Assembly (NCBI GenBank): GCA_902632605.1
Contig: CACPDB010000001.1
Location: 182,693-246,692, forward strand
From: an uncultured SAR86 cluster bacterium
Lineage (GTDB): Bacteria > Pseudomonadota > Gammaproteobacteria > Magnimaribacterales > AG-339-G14
Reading direction: 5' to 3'
Length of the DNA stretch: 64,000 nucleotides
Position 1 is the stretch's first letter; the number at the start of each line of letters is the position of its first letter. A program made the position numbers and the translations under genes. Positions 20,474 through 30,179 of this stretch are shown piece by piece. A model generated the notes under the pieces. It was not told the origin of the DNA, did not search any database, and saw only the letters and a list, made by a program, of their open reading frames with translations.

Positions 20474-20732
20474 TTATTGAATAGGGAGAAACAGAATTTG
20501 AATTGAGCATGAGAACGGAGATCAATAACCTTTCTTTTGGAACCTTCTTTGGTTCTTTGTTGTCTTTTTGGTACTTTGACAGCAGAAAGGCTATTCATCA
20601 CCCGATCTTGCTCGGCTGGGCTCGGTGGCTTCCACCGGGTTCAGTCCAAGTCATTGATTTTATTTGGAAAAAGCTGAGCAAAAAGATTGAAAAATGGGCA
20701 TATTTTGCTAATTTTCACCTTGGCTTTTTGCT

Positions 20733-20767
20733 AAAACCTCAAAAAATTCGGTTTTTTTGGGGTTTTT
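20733..20767 (+). terminator. Likely stem-loop/terminator between giant genes A and B
   Basis: AAAACCTCAAAAAA-ttcgg-TTTTTTGGGGTTTT (one G-U pair), overlapping the listed ORF start at 20757. Confidence 0.55.
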
Positions 20768-20783
20768 GGCGTTGGTTATTAGA

Positions 20784-23700
20784 ATGTATATGAGACAAAA
20801 ACATATGAATCTTTTGAAAACTGCACTGATTGCAGTGAGTTTCATCGTCTATCCGTTGTCTTATGCACAAGATGAAATTGGGGTGGCAGCAGCAGTAAAC
20901 ACCAAAACTATTGATATGGTGGCTTATCCCGGAGGCAGTATTGAAAACCGTAATATTGATCCTGGTTACAAGATCATCTCGAATAGAACTATCCAAACAA
21001 ATAAAAGTGGAAAAGCCCAAATGCTCCTAGTTGATGGAACTGCCTTTACTATTGGGCCAAATTCAACGGTAACTTTGGACAAATTTATCTACGATCCAGC
21101 AACAGCATCTGGAAGCTTGGAAGTTTCCGCTAAAGGTTTAGTCAGACTGGTTGGAGGAAAAGTAACCAAAAAAAGACCTGCAATTATTAAAACAAGCACA
21201 GCTACTGTTGGAATCAGGGGAGGAATTGCAATCGTTGAGGCAAGTCCGGAAGAAACCAAAGCATCATTTGTTTATGGAGTAGAAATGGAGGTTGCTCCAT
21301 TAGAAAATCCTGATAACAGTCTGGTTTTAACTCAAGTTGGATTAAGTGTAGAAGTTGAAGCTGGTTCCGATGAAGTTGAAGATCCTGAAGTTTTAACTTC
21401 AGAGGAATTAGATGATTACTCTGATGATTTTGAAGGAAACGAAGAGCCTGAAGATGAATCAGATTCTGAAGAATCAGAAAACGACTCATCAGAGTCTGAT
21501 GATGAATCTGAGACAAGTAATGATAGTGAGGACTCAGAAGAGGAGTCTGAAGAAAGTGAAGAATCGGAGGAGGATTCTGAAGAAACCGAAGAAACCGAAG
21601 AAAATGAAGAATCGGAAGAGGATTCTGAAGAAACCGAAGAAACCGAAGAAAATGAAGAATCGGAAGAAGATTCTGAAGAAACCGAAGAAACCGAAGAAAA
21701 TGAAGAATCGGAAGAAGAGTCTCAAGAAACTGAAGAAGCGGAAGAAACCGAAGAAATTGAAGAATCGGAAGAGGATTCTGAAGAAACCGAAGAATCTGAA
21801 GAATTAGAAGATACTGAAGAAACTGAAAATGAGGAAGTAGAAGAGGAAACTGAAAGCGAAAATGTGGATGATTCCGAAGAGACAAATGATTCATCGACTG
21901 AAGAAGACACATCCGAGACTGATGAAACTGATTCAAACCAATCATCAGATTCAGAAACTCAGGATGACGAAAATTCTTCAGATGCTTCAAATGATTCTCA
22001 AGAAGAAACTACACCCCAAGAATCTGCCGATACGGAAGACGAGCCATCAGACAATAATACTGCTGCAGAGACAACAAGTTCAGATGAAGATCCAACATCT
22101 AACGATAGTAGTGAAAAATCTGTTATTGATACAGATGATGATTCTCAAGAACAATCTTCTAACAACGTTGAATCAAATGATGGCGTAGCAAATGAAACCA
22201 CATCATCGGATACATCAGGAAATACTTCTGATAGTGACTCTGCAAACGATCAATTCTCAGAAGGTTCAGAAAGTGAGGTTGAAACTCAACCAACTTCAAA
22301 TAAAAATCAATCAACTCCAGATGTTCAGCGTCCAACAGCAACAAGTACGTCATCAAGCGATGAAGCTAGTCCTCCTATTCAACCGAATCAAGGTAGAGAA
22401 ATTAAAGATACTCCATTAACTAGACCAGCTGAAGAGCCTACAACTTCACCTAGTCAAGTGACAACAAGCACCTCTTCAGATCCTGTAACTGTGACACAGC
22501 CTGTAACTGCGACTTCTTCCTCGGATTCGGTTCCATTGGTACAACCCTCGACATCAACATCATCATCTGATTCAGTACCTTTGGTTCAACCGCCAACAAC
22601 CACGTCTTCTTCAGATTCTGTTCCGCTTATTCAACCAGCTGTAGCTACATCATCTACAGAAACAATAACGCTCGAACCTTTAACTCAAGAGACTGACCCT
22701 GTGATTCCTGAAATAGACGAAAGCTTATTGGATAATTTTGATATATCAAAAAATACTTCAGATACAGGTATTGATGATTTGACTACAGCCTATGATCAAG
22801 GAGGGGAGTTATTTTTTGATGATACGCAAATTGAAACTCAAGAAGAAGAATTCATAGAGGAAGCAACTGAAGCAAATGAGGAAGTGCAAATAGAAGAGGT
22901 ACAGCAAGAACAAAAAGTTGAAGTAGTAATCGAAGCTCAACTTTCTGCGAGTACTTCTTTCATCAAAAATGACATTGAAGAAGATTTGTCAATAGGATCA
23001 TCTTTAGGAAAAATTGACGTTAACTATACCGGTTCGGAAGAGCTGAGATTTGTTTTGGGAGGAAACGGTAGCGAAAATTTTGAAATTGACAATCAAGGAA
23101 ATATTATCTTAAAAAATAATTTAGATTATGAAGCTAGACAATCTTATGACTTATTGGTTTTTACCTTCCTTGGAGATAAATCAATTACTAACGATCTCAA
23201 ATTTAAAGTTGTTGATATTGATGAAGAACCAGTTGTAGATTTAAATTTATTAGTAAACTCTCTGGCAGAAAATACCGCAACAAGCTTTAAAATAGCTGAT
23301 ATCCAGATAGACGATCCAGAAAAAAATGGTATATCAACATCCATATCCGGTGTAGATAGCGCTAAAGTTTCCATTTCAAATTCCGGAGAAATAACACTAA
23401 AAGAATCTTTGGATTTTGAAACCAAAGAAAACTTAGAGTTTGTTGTTTCGGTATTTGATGGCAAAAATACCGTGGAAAAACCAATATCTATTCAAATTAG
23501 CAATATCAATGACTTAACAGCGAGCGTTAACTTATCAAGCAATCAATTACACGAAGGTGCAGACATTGATTCAACAGTCGCTAATATCAATGTTGTCGGC
23601 GACTCTACTCTCAAATACTCTATTTTAGGAACAGATAGTTCAGATTTTTCTGTGAGTTCGGATGGAAAAATTAAATTAGCAAAGACTTTAAGTTACAGCT

Positions 23701-26700
23701 CAAAAAATATTTACGATCTTAAACTCAAGGTAGAAGGCAGGAATGATAGCGTCGAGGTACCTTTTACGGTAATTATTAAGGAAAATGAAGCCCCAGTAAT
23801 TTCTCCTAATTGCTTAAATGGATGTAGCTTTGATGAATTAACTTCTATAGGAACAACGTTAGTAGAATCTTCCAGACAAGATAATGATGGCGATAGCATC
23901 TCTTATGGTCTAGTAAATGATTTTGGAGGAAAATTTTCAATTGATCAAAACACTGGAAAGGTTTCTTTATCCAATAAATTGGATTTTGAATCACAGAATT
24001 CATATACCCTTCAGGTTAGAGCTACAGATTCCAAGAATCTCACTGATACAAAATCAGTTTCGTTGTCAGTAGGTAATATTAACATTGCTCCTTCAGCTTC
24101 CTTTAACACAGACTCTGTCGCTGTGTCTAAAGTAAACAACATAATTCTTATCGAAGAGGATATTGATGAGATAAATGATAGTAATCAAAAAATTCTTCAA
24201 GCCAGTTCAAATTTTACTGATTCATCTTCAACTTTTTCTTTATCTGGACCCGATGCAAGTAAATTTGAAATCAATAATCTTGGCGAAGTAAGAGCAAAAG
24301 ATCTCTCAAATGCAAGTTCATCGGGAGGTATCGACGTTGAAGTCCAAAGAGCTTATAACATTACTGTTACCGAGTCTCGTCCAGATGAACCTGATGGAAC
24401 TCAAAACATAACTATGTTTTCTCAGAATGTAGAAGATGATGCGGCATCTGTAGCTCGATATTCAGGAGCTTTTAATAGCGACAGTAGAGTTAGATTTAAA
24501 GCTTCTGCTGATAGGGGCGTTATAGGAACTCAGGATAATAAAGCTTTTCGAGAGACCATTTTAAGTAAAGATGATTTAGCTCGAAACAACGGCGTTACAT
24601 CTGTTTCTTCCAAGGGGCACATGCGAGTCAACAGTGGCAAAATAGAAGTTTTCTCAAGCACCATAGAAAATGGCAATAGTGAAAATGATGTGACCTCTTC
24701 GGATTGGAAATATGAGTTTCCCATTGATACCGATAGCTCAGAAGAAAGTATAAACACTTATGCTCCAAATCATGACAAATTTAATGAAACAGCTTCTTTC
24801 TCTCCAATTGATAATGATCCAACTCAGAATATTATTGAGCGAGTAAACCAAGGAAATTACTACGAGGCAGGAGAGGGTATTCAAACTGTTCTTACACATA
24901 AACTAAATGTTTCTGGTAGCGGAAAAGTTACAAACTTACAATTGCCACAGAACTTTACTTATTACGGTGATACATTTACTCACATCAATGTCTCTGAAAA
25001 TGGCTATATAAAATTCTCTACAAATAGTTCTGTGGCCGATGATGTATCCGGTTGGCAACACGGAGTACCATTGATGTATCTTTTTGATGCAGCTGACTAC
25101 GATACAGCTAATGGGTGGCCAGATAGTTATCAAGTCCCAACACAGTATCGAGGATCAAATTTAAGCAATACTTTATTTCCAATTTGGTCATACTTTCGAG
25201 CAGAAGCCAATGAAAAAACCGATATAAGAACTTTATGGAACCCTACAACTAAAAATTATGTAATAGGATTTTATAATTTAAGCTCCACAGATCATGAGGA
25301 TAACAAAGTAAATGTGGAAGTTGTTTTAAACACAGTTTCAGGTGAAATTAAATTTATATACGGAGACTTTGGCTCAAATTTTCAAAAATTTGATAGTGGA
25401 AGTAATACCCTGATAGGGATTTCAGGAGATTTATCTCAGTCAGAATACACACAAATATATTATTGCGATCAAAACGAGGATTGTTCAAATTTTGGTGAAA
25501 ATGACGCAACTAGTACATTTGCGGACCACGCATCCAGAACTACCGATAGAGGTGTGATTAATAGTCTTTACAATTCATCTCTTTTTACAAATCATGGAGC
25601 AAAAAAAATAACCGACTTTTCAACATTAGTCTTTTCTCCTAATGGAGGGTCTGCATATAACTTTTCATATAATGATGTCACTTCAAATTCATTTTTAAAT
25701 GCAACAGATGACGGAAGTCTTTCTGGACCAACATTTACCAATTCTGAAATTACCTCTTCTGGTAGACAGGGGAATAATTTCAATTTTTTATGGATGAATT
25801 TAGATAAATCAGCGGTAAATATTTCCTATAGAGCCGCATCAGAATCAAATCCAGGAGGCTACAATAATAACTCTCCTAATTACAAGGACGGATCTTTTGG
25901 AACTGCTGACTATGCAAATGCGAGCTATAATTTGCTCGAAGACCAAATAACTATTGCTGGAATCCCATATTCAACCTCTGACTTTGAAAAACTCATAACC
26001 CAGTATGGTTCAAACTCAAAACGAGTTGTTGCTTTTGCACCAATACCTATTGAATACACATCTAAAAGGAAAAATCCTAATTTAGAAAGTCTTAGTTATA
26101 CAAATGATAAAGAGCATTTGAAATATTTCTTACCTCAATTTTTCTCTACGGATTATTTAGACCCCCAATTTGATGGAAGTGACAAACTATTCGATTTTGA
26201 TGTTCTGCAAGAAAATGATTATTGTCAGATTCCTAGTTCTCTCAATTGTACTTATGCAGTTAATGATTTAAAAAATAGAGATTTGCAAAGACCTAGCTCC
26301 AGCGTAAATGCTTCTTCAGCTTATAATGATAATTACAGCTGGGTTTCTATCGCTTTATCTGGCCAAGGCACTAATGAATTTATAAAAACTAATAGATTTT
26401 CTGGTTCAAATAATTATGTGCCCGAAGGTCAGTCTCTTTGGTATCAAGTATTTAAACCAACAGGAAAAGGCGTTGGTTTATTTGTCCAATTAAATTTTAA
26501 TTGTGAGAGCGGAGGTCCTTGTAGTTCTGCTAAACCTTCTTATTCAACTCAAAGTAGTTATTTATCTATTTTACTTAGCGATACAGACTCACGCTCCAAT
26601 ATGCCGGGATACTATATAGGAGATACCGGTTTGGCTATCTCTGGCTCACAATATTTCTCTTATCAAAGGAAGTCTTCAAGAAACATAACCAATGATGGAG

Positions 26701-28163
26701 AGCTTGCAGTTAAATTTGATACTCCTCAAATTGCTTTTGGCATCACTCCCATTAGTTGTGCCTCTACTGCAGATTATGGATGTTTTTGGGGGGAGAATAC
26801 CAGCTCAAGTAATTGGATAAGTCCCACAGGTGCAATGATAACTTCATCGGATCCTTATAGAGGAAGAAATGATAATGATTTAAGTGGAAACATGACATTG
26901 GGAGTGATGCATGCAATGTCAGAAAATAATTCTCAGCAACCTAATGCTAAAAACTATCAAGTTGGTACGTTCAATCAAGCAGTGGTAAAACAAAATCAAA
27001 TTGATACTTCTGGAGCAGTCGTAGATAGCATTTCTTTAGATAATGGCTCCAATAGCTGGAGAGGATCTGTTGTTTCTTCATCAGATTCATGGAATGGATT
27101 TCTAAATGGCTTTCTTAATATTGATGATGGATACACACAATCAATAGAAGGAGAGCTGCAAATTAGTTTTGATGGTTCTAATGATAGACTTAAGGCAGTT
27201 TCCAATGATATTCAATTTTACAAGCTACCTTTTTTAGGTTCATCTGGACAACAAAATACATGGTTTAGGACAGGTGCAAATTCCACTCTTTTACCAACCT
27301 CGTATGGAACTCAATCTGCACAAAATTTAGCTCCAAAATCAAAAGGGCATTTTGTTTTACAATTTGGAGACGATGAAATAAATAATAGCAATAATGATTT
27401 TGCTCGTTCTGCTTACATAAATAAAAAAGTATTTGCAGCATCACTAAAAGATGACAATAAAGTCATTCGTTTTGGAGAATCAAATTTACAAGACAATGTT
27501 ATTTCACAAACCACTTCAGATAAAGCGGGTGCACTTGTAAGCTGGGAAACTCTAGACAATCCTGATAAAGACTATATAAGCACTGGGACTAATATTCCCG
27601 AACTCGATTATATGAGTTGGGGATTTTGGGCAATGGCTACCAATGATATTGCAGATAACTTATACAATGGAAATTTCTCTGGGGCTGGAGAACAAACAGC
27701 TGCTGTTCATTTGGGTACTTGGTTAGCTGGAGACTTACTAGATCCAACTGACATGCCGGTTAATTATCAGGCAACAATGGTTGGTGCTGCTATATTCAAT
27801 GTTTTCACCAGATTAAATGATAGTTCATATAGCTATACAACGTCTGGAAAGGCAGAGGCTACTTTAGATTTTTCTAGTACCGGTTCTTGGAACGGAACTA
27901 TGGTAATTAGTGAGGCAGATAAATTTGGACCAGATGCATATAAAAATTGGTCAGCCTCTTTTAATTTAGGAAATAATTCTTCCAATAAATTCAATAAAGC
28001 TTTCACATGTGACTCCACTGGAGGAAGTTCGGTTTGCTCTGCATTAAGAGGAGCACTCTATGGTACCAAGTCAAATTTAGAAATGGGAACACAATTCATC
28101 TATTCCAAAGAATCTCAAGATTCAATTTATATGGCGGAAGGAATATCTGTGCTTTCTGATTAA
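20784..28163 (+). CDS. Giant exported protein B, paralog of A (FecR-like, acidic linker, Ser/Thr spacer, cadherin-like, NIDO-like, conserved C-terminal region)
   Basis: About 2459 aa from ATG 20784 (signal peptide MNLLKTALIAVSFIVYPLSYAQ). Shared motifs with A: DEIGVAAAVNT, DGTAFTIGPNS, RLVGGKVTKK, ATVGIRGGI, SLWYQVF(N/K)PTG(R/K)GVGLF(A/V)QLN. Confidence 0.85.
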   Translation: MYMRQKHMNLLKTALIAVSFIVYPLSYAQDEIGVAAAVNTKTIDMVAYPGGSIENRNIDPGYKIISNRTIQTNKSGKAQMLLVDGTAFTIGPNSTVTLDKFIYDPATASGSLEVSAKGLVRLVGGKVTKKRPAIIKTSTATVGIRGGIAIVEASPEETKASFVYGVEMEVAPLENPDNSLVLTQVGLSVEVEAGSDEVEDPEVLTSEELDDYSDDFEGNEEPEDESDSEESENDSSESDDESETSNDSEDSEEESEESEESEEDSEETEETEENEESEEDSEETEETEENEESEEDSEETEETEENEESEEESQETEEAEETEEIEESEEDSEETEESEELEDTEETENEEVEEETESENVDDSEETNDSSTEEDTSETDETDSNQSSDSETQDDENSSDASNDSQEETTPQESADTEDEPSDNNTAAETTSSDEDPTSNDSSEKSVIDTDDDSQEQSSNNVESNDGVANETTSSDTSGNTSDSDSANDQFSEGSESEVETQPTSNKNQSTPDVQRPTATSTSSSDEASPPIQPNQGREIKDTPLTRPAEEPTTSPSQVTTSTSSDPVTVTQPVTATSSSDSVPLVQPSTSTSSSDSVPLVQPPTTTSSSDSVPLIQPAVATSSTETITLEPLTQETDPVIPEIDESLLDNFDISKNTSDTGIDDLTTAYDQGGELFFDDTQIETQEEEFIEEATEANEEVQIEEVQQEQKVEVVIEAQLSASTSFIKNDIEEDLSIGSSLGKIDVNYTGSEELRFVLGGNGSENFEIDNQGNIILKNNLDYEARQSYDLLVFTFLGDKSITNDLKFKVVDIDEEPVVDLNLLVNSLAENTATSFKIADIQIDDPEKNGISTSISGVDSAKVSISNSGEITLKESLDFETKENLEFVVSVFDGKNTVEKPISIQISNINDLTASVNLSSNQLHEGADIDSTVANINVVGDSTLKYSILGTDSSDFSVSSDGKIKLAKTLSYSSKNIYDLKLKVEGRNDSVEVPFTVIIKENEAPVISPNCLNGCSFDELTSIGTTLVESSRQDNDGDSISYGLVNDFGGKFSIDQNTGKVSLSNKLDFESQNSYTLQVRATDSKNLTDTKSVSLSVGNINIAPSASFNTDSVAVSKVNNIILIEEDIDEINDSNQKILQASSNFTDSSSTFSLSGPDASKFEINNLGEVRAKDLSNASSSGGIDVEVQRAYNITVTESRPDEPDGTQNITMFSQNVEDDAASVARYSGAFNSDSRVRFKASADRGVIGTQDNKAFRETILSKDDLARNNGVTSVSSKGHMRVNSGKIEVFSSTIENGNSENDVTSSDWKYEFPIDTDSSEESINTYAPNHDKFNETASFSPIDNDPTQNIIERVNQGNYYEAGEGIQTVLTHKLNVSGSGKVTNLQLPQNFTYYGDTFTHINVSENGYIKFSTNSSVADDVSGWQHGVPLMYLFDAADYDTANGWPDSYQVPTQYRGSNLSNTLFPIWSYFRAEANEKTDIRTLWNPTTKNYVIGFYNLSSTDHEDNKVNVEVVLNTVSGEIKFIYGDFGSNFQKFDSGSNTLIGISGDLSQSEYTQIYYCDQNEDCSNFGENDATSTFADHASRTTDRGVINSLYNSSLFTNHGAKKITDFSTLVFSPNGGSAYNFSYNDVTSNSFLNATDDGSLSGPTFTNSEITSSGRQGNNFNFLWMNLDKSAVNISYRAASESNPGGYNNNSPNYKDGSFGTADYANASYNLLEDQITIAGIPYSTSDFEKLITQYGSNSKRVVAFAPIPIEYTSKRKNPNLESLSYTNDKEHLKYFLPQFFSTDYLDPQFDGSDKLFDFDVLQENDYCQIPSSLNCTYAVNDLKNRDLQRPSSSVNASSAYNDNYSWVSIALSGQGTNEFIKTNRFSGSNNYVPEGQSLWYQVFKPTGKGVGLFVQLNFNCESGGPCSSAKPSYSTQSSYLSILLSDTDSRSNMPGYYIGDTGLAISGSQYFSYQRKSSRNITNDGELAVKFDTPQIAFGITPISCASTADYGCFWGENTSSSNWISPTGAMITSSDPYRGRNDNDLSGNMTLGVMHAMSENNSQQPNAKNYQVGTFNQAVVKQNQIDTSGAVVDSISLDNGSNSWRGSVVSSSDSWNGFLNGFLNIDDGYTQSIEGELQISFDGSNDRLKAVSNDIQFYKLPFLGSSGQQNTWFRTGANSTLLPTSYGTQSAQNLAPKSKGHFVLQFGDDEINNSNNDFARSAYINKKVFAASLKDDNKVIRFGESNLQDNVISQTTSDKAGALVSWETLDNPDKDYISTGTNIPELDYMSWGFWAMATNDIADNLYNGNFSGAGEQTAAVHLGTWLAGDLLDPTDMPVNYQATMVGAAIFNVFTRLNDSSYSYTTSGKAEATLDFSSTGSWNGTMVISEADKFGPDAYKNWSASFNLGNNSSNKFNKAFTCDSTGGSSVCSALRGALYGTKSNLEMGTQFIYSKESQDSIYMAEGISVLSD
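21561..21704 (+). repeat. 48-bp near-perfect tandem repeat, 3 copies plus degenerate continuation (encodes ESEEDSEETEETEENE)
   Basis: Copies at 21561-21608, 21609-21656, 21657-21704 differ only at a few GAG/GAA-type positions; diverged copy follows from 21705. Confidence 0.93.
22512..22690 (+). repeat. 45-bp degenerate coding repeats (TSSSDSVPLVQPSTS, about 3-4 copies)
   Basis: Protein-level repeats TSSSDSVPLVQPSTS / TSSSDSVPLVQPPTT / TSSSDSVPLIQPAVA / TSSTETITLEPL. Confidence 0.85.
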
Positions 28164-28207
28164 ATTAAGGTTGAAAAAATAAGCGTTATCTATATTATTT
28201 CTGCTTC

Positions 28208-28969
28208 ATGAATAGATTCATAGATTTTTTCTTATCTATTAGGGATAGTAAGTTTTTTACCGGTCTTGTGATTGCAGTAATTGTTGCTTCAGCAATCTAT
28301 GCCGGAGCAAGCTCTTATAATATTCCTGCTGAATATATTCTAATATTGGATTACTTTGATTACGCTATAACGGTCTTCTTCTTAATAGAAATTCTGATAC
28401 GTATTTTTGCCGAAGTTAATCACCCAATTCGTTTTTTTAAAAATGGTTGGAATATTTTTGATTTAATTATTGTATTAGTAAGTCTAGTTCCTGTTGACGG
28501 AGCGGAAAGTGCTTTTGTTGCTCGTTTGCTGAGAATAGTTAGAGTACTTAGAATAATTACAGTCGTTCCTGCTTTTCGTCATATTGTTGAGTCCCTATTC
28601 AAATCAATGCCTCGTGTAGCTTTTATTGCTTTATTAATGTTCATCGTCATATATATTTGGGCTGCTATTGGTACCTTAATTTTCAGTGAAACCGATCCTG
28701 AGCACTGGCGTAATATTGGAATTGCAGCTCTGACACTAGCTCAGGTTGCAACATATGATGACTGGGCTGCCATAATGAGCAACGTCTTTGAAGTACACCC
28801 TTATTCTTGGATTTATTTTATAAGTTTCATTTTGGTTACCTCAGTAGTACTACTCAATATGGTTATAGGTATTATTGTGGATGTCATGAGTCGCGATGCC
28901 AGAGAAAATCTCTTTGATAATATCGATGCTAATGATCACATGGTGACTAAAGAAAACGAAGGTTTATGA
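28208..28969 (+). CDS. Bacterial voltage-gated ion channel (BacNaV-like, 6TM) with filter TYDDWA
   Basis: S4 RLLRIVRVLRIITVVPAFRHIV; pore LAQVATYDDWAAIM aligns to NaChBac/NavAb LFQVVTLESWA; S6 VLLNMVIGIIVDVMSR. Confidence 0.9.
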   Translation: MNRFIDFFLSIRDSKFFTGLVIAVIVASAIYAGASSYNIPAEYILILDYFDYAITVFFLIEILIRIFAEVNHPIRFFKNGWNIFDLIIVLVSLVPVDGAESAFVARLLRIVRVLRIITVVPAFRHIVESLFKSMPRVAFIALLMFIVIYIWAAIGTLIFSETDPEHWRNIGIAALTLAQVATYDDWAAIMSNVFEVHPYSWIYFISFILVTSVVLLNMVIGIIVDVMSRDARENLFDNIDANDHMVTKENEGL

Positions 28970-29730
28970 CCTTCATTACTTACAGCACTTTTAATTATCT
29001 CCTCATTGCTTGGCTTGCTGTTGGTTTAATCGCTTTCGTTTATTTGTTCTTTCAAACCGCGCCTTATGGAAAACATGTTTCCAAAGGTTGGGGACCAGAA
29101 ATTTCAGCTAAAGCAGGTTGGATTATAGAAGAGTGCCCAGCTTTCTTCTTGATGTTAATCTTTTTCATCGTTGCTGGGGATTACACCAACCCCATACATG
29201 TTATTTTTACTTTTTTATATTGTGGTCATTATTTTAATCGAAGTTTTGTTTGGCCCATGCGCGCACAATCGACCGATAAAAAGATGCCTTTGATGGTGGT
29301 GTTCTCAGCCATTGGCTTTAATTTTGTAAATGTTTTTTTTCAAGGTACTTGGATATTCCTTTTGAGTGACTATAGTCACGGTTGGATTCAAACTATTCCT
29401 TTCTTTTTGGGCTTGTTTATATTTTTTATGGGTTTTTATATTAACGTTAGGTCAGATGAGATTATGATTAATTTGAGGAAAGAGAAGGGCGAAGGCTACC
29501 ACATTCCTGAAGGTTTTTTATTCAATAAGGTCAGTAATCCAAATTATTTGGGAGAATTTATTGAATGGTTAGGTTGGGCTATCATGACTTGGAGTTGGGC
29601 AGGACTAGTATTTTTCTTATGGACTGTTTGCAATCTATTCCCACGTGCTATTTCCAACCATAAATGGTACCAAGCAAAATTTGAAGATTATCCCAAAGAT
29701 AGAAAAGCAGTCATCCCTAATATCATTTAA
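28966..29730 (+). CDS. 3-oxo-5-alpha-steroid 4-dehydrogenase (steroid 5-alpha-reductase) family membrane protein
   Basis: C-terminal GYHIPEGFLFNKVSNPNYLGEFIEWLGWAIMTWS...NHKWYQAKFEDYPKDRKAVIP. ATGA overlap with the channel gene. Confidence 0.88.
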   Translation: MTFITYSTFNYLLIAWLAVGLIAFVYLFFQTAPYGKHVSKGWGPEISAKAGWIIEECPAFFLMLIFFIVAGDYTNPIHVIFTFLYCGHYFNRSFVWPMRAQSTDKKMPLMVVFSAIGFNFVNVFFQGTWIFLLSDYSHGWIQTIPFFLGLFIFFMGFYINVRSDEIMINLRKEKGEGYHIPEGFLFNKVSNPNYLGEFIEWLGWAIMTWSWAGLVFFLWTVCNLFPRAISNHKWYQAKFEDYPKDRKAVIPNII

Positions 29731-29777
29731 TTAATACGCTTTAAGTTTAGGTATAATTATTTGCTGAGGGACTGACA

Positions 29778-30179
29778 ATGACTAGACTCATTAGATATTC
29801 GTTGGGATTAATGTTTGCTTTTTTTAGCATCATGTCGTTCTTTATGATTTTTATTCCAGATGCAATTTTAGTCTTTCCTGGATCTAATTGGACTAGTGAA
29901 CAAATGGCTGAGTGGCGTTTGCGTACTATTTTACCCGCTTTTTATTTAACAATTTGCTATTTCATTTATCGTTATTTTTCTGGAAGAAACCCAACTTCAA
30001 CTATTTGGCCAATTTTAATTGTTATTTTCTTTTTCATGATGACGCAAATCATCAGTCTATTTAATAATTATTTTAGTTGGGTGCAGCTGTTTTCTTTATT
30101 CTTAACAATTTTGGTATTTTTATTATTGCGAGAAGCTCATAATCGCCGTAAAAATGAGATTTTTAATAAAGCGCTATAA
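29778..30179 (+). CDS. Small multi-TM membrane protein, uncharacterised
   Basis: 133 aa, hydrophobic, co-directional and overlapping the next gene by 1 bp. Confidence 0.65.
   Translation: MTRLIRYSLGLMFAFFSIMSFFMIFIPDAILVFPGSNWTSEQMAEWRLRTILPAFYLTICYFIYRYFSGRNPTSTIWPILIVIFFFMMTQIISLFNNYFSWVQLFSLFLTILVFLLLREAHNRRKNEIFNKAL

Noticed and set aside
20503-20793. 96-aa ORF in the intergenic region between giants
   Set aside because: Runs through a terminator-like stem and the likely start of giant B, with no SD seen; treated as non-coding anomalous DNA instead.
21561-21704. Possible CRISPR array from regular repeats
   Set aside because: Units are contiguous with no unique spacers, are in-frame coding, and no cas genes are present.
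21412-21807. 131-aa Lys-rich ORF and antisense Leu/Phe-rich ORFs (21214-21990, 21534-21725)
   Set aside because: Shadow frames created by the 48-bp repeats of giant B; no independent coding signal.
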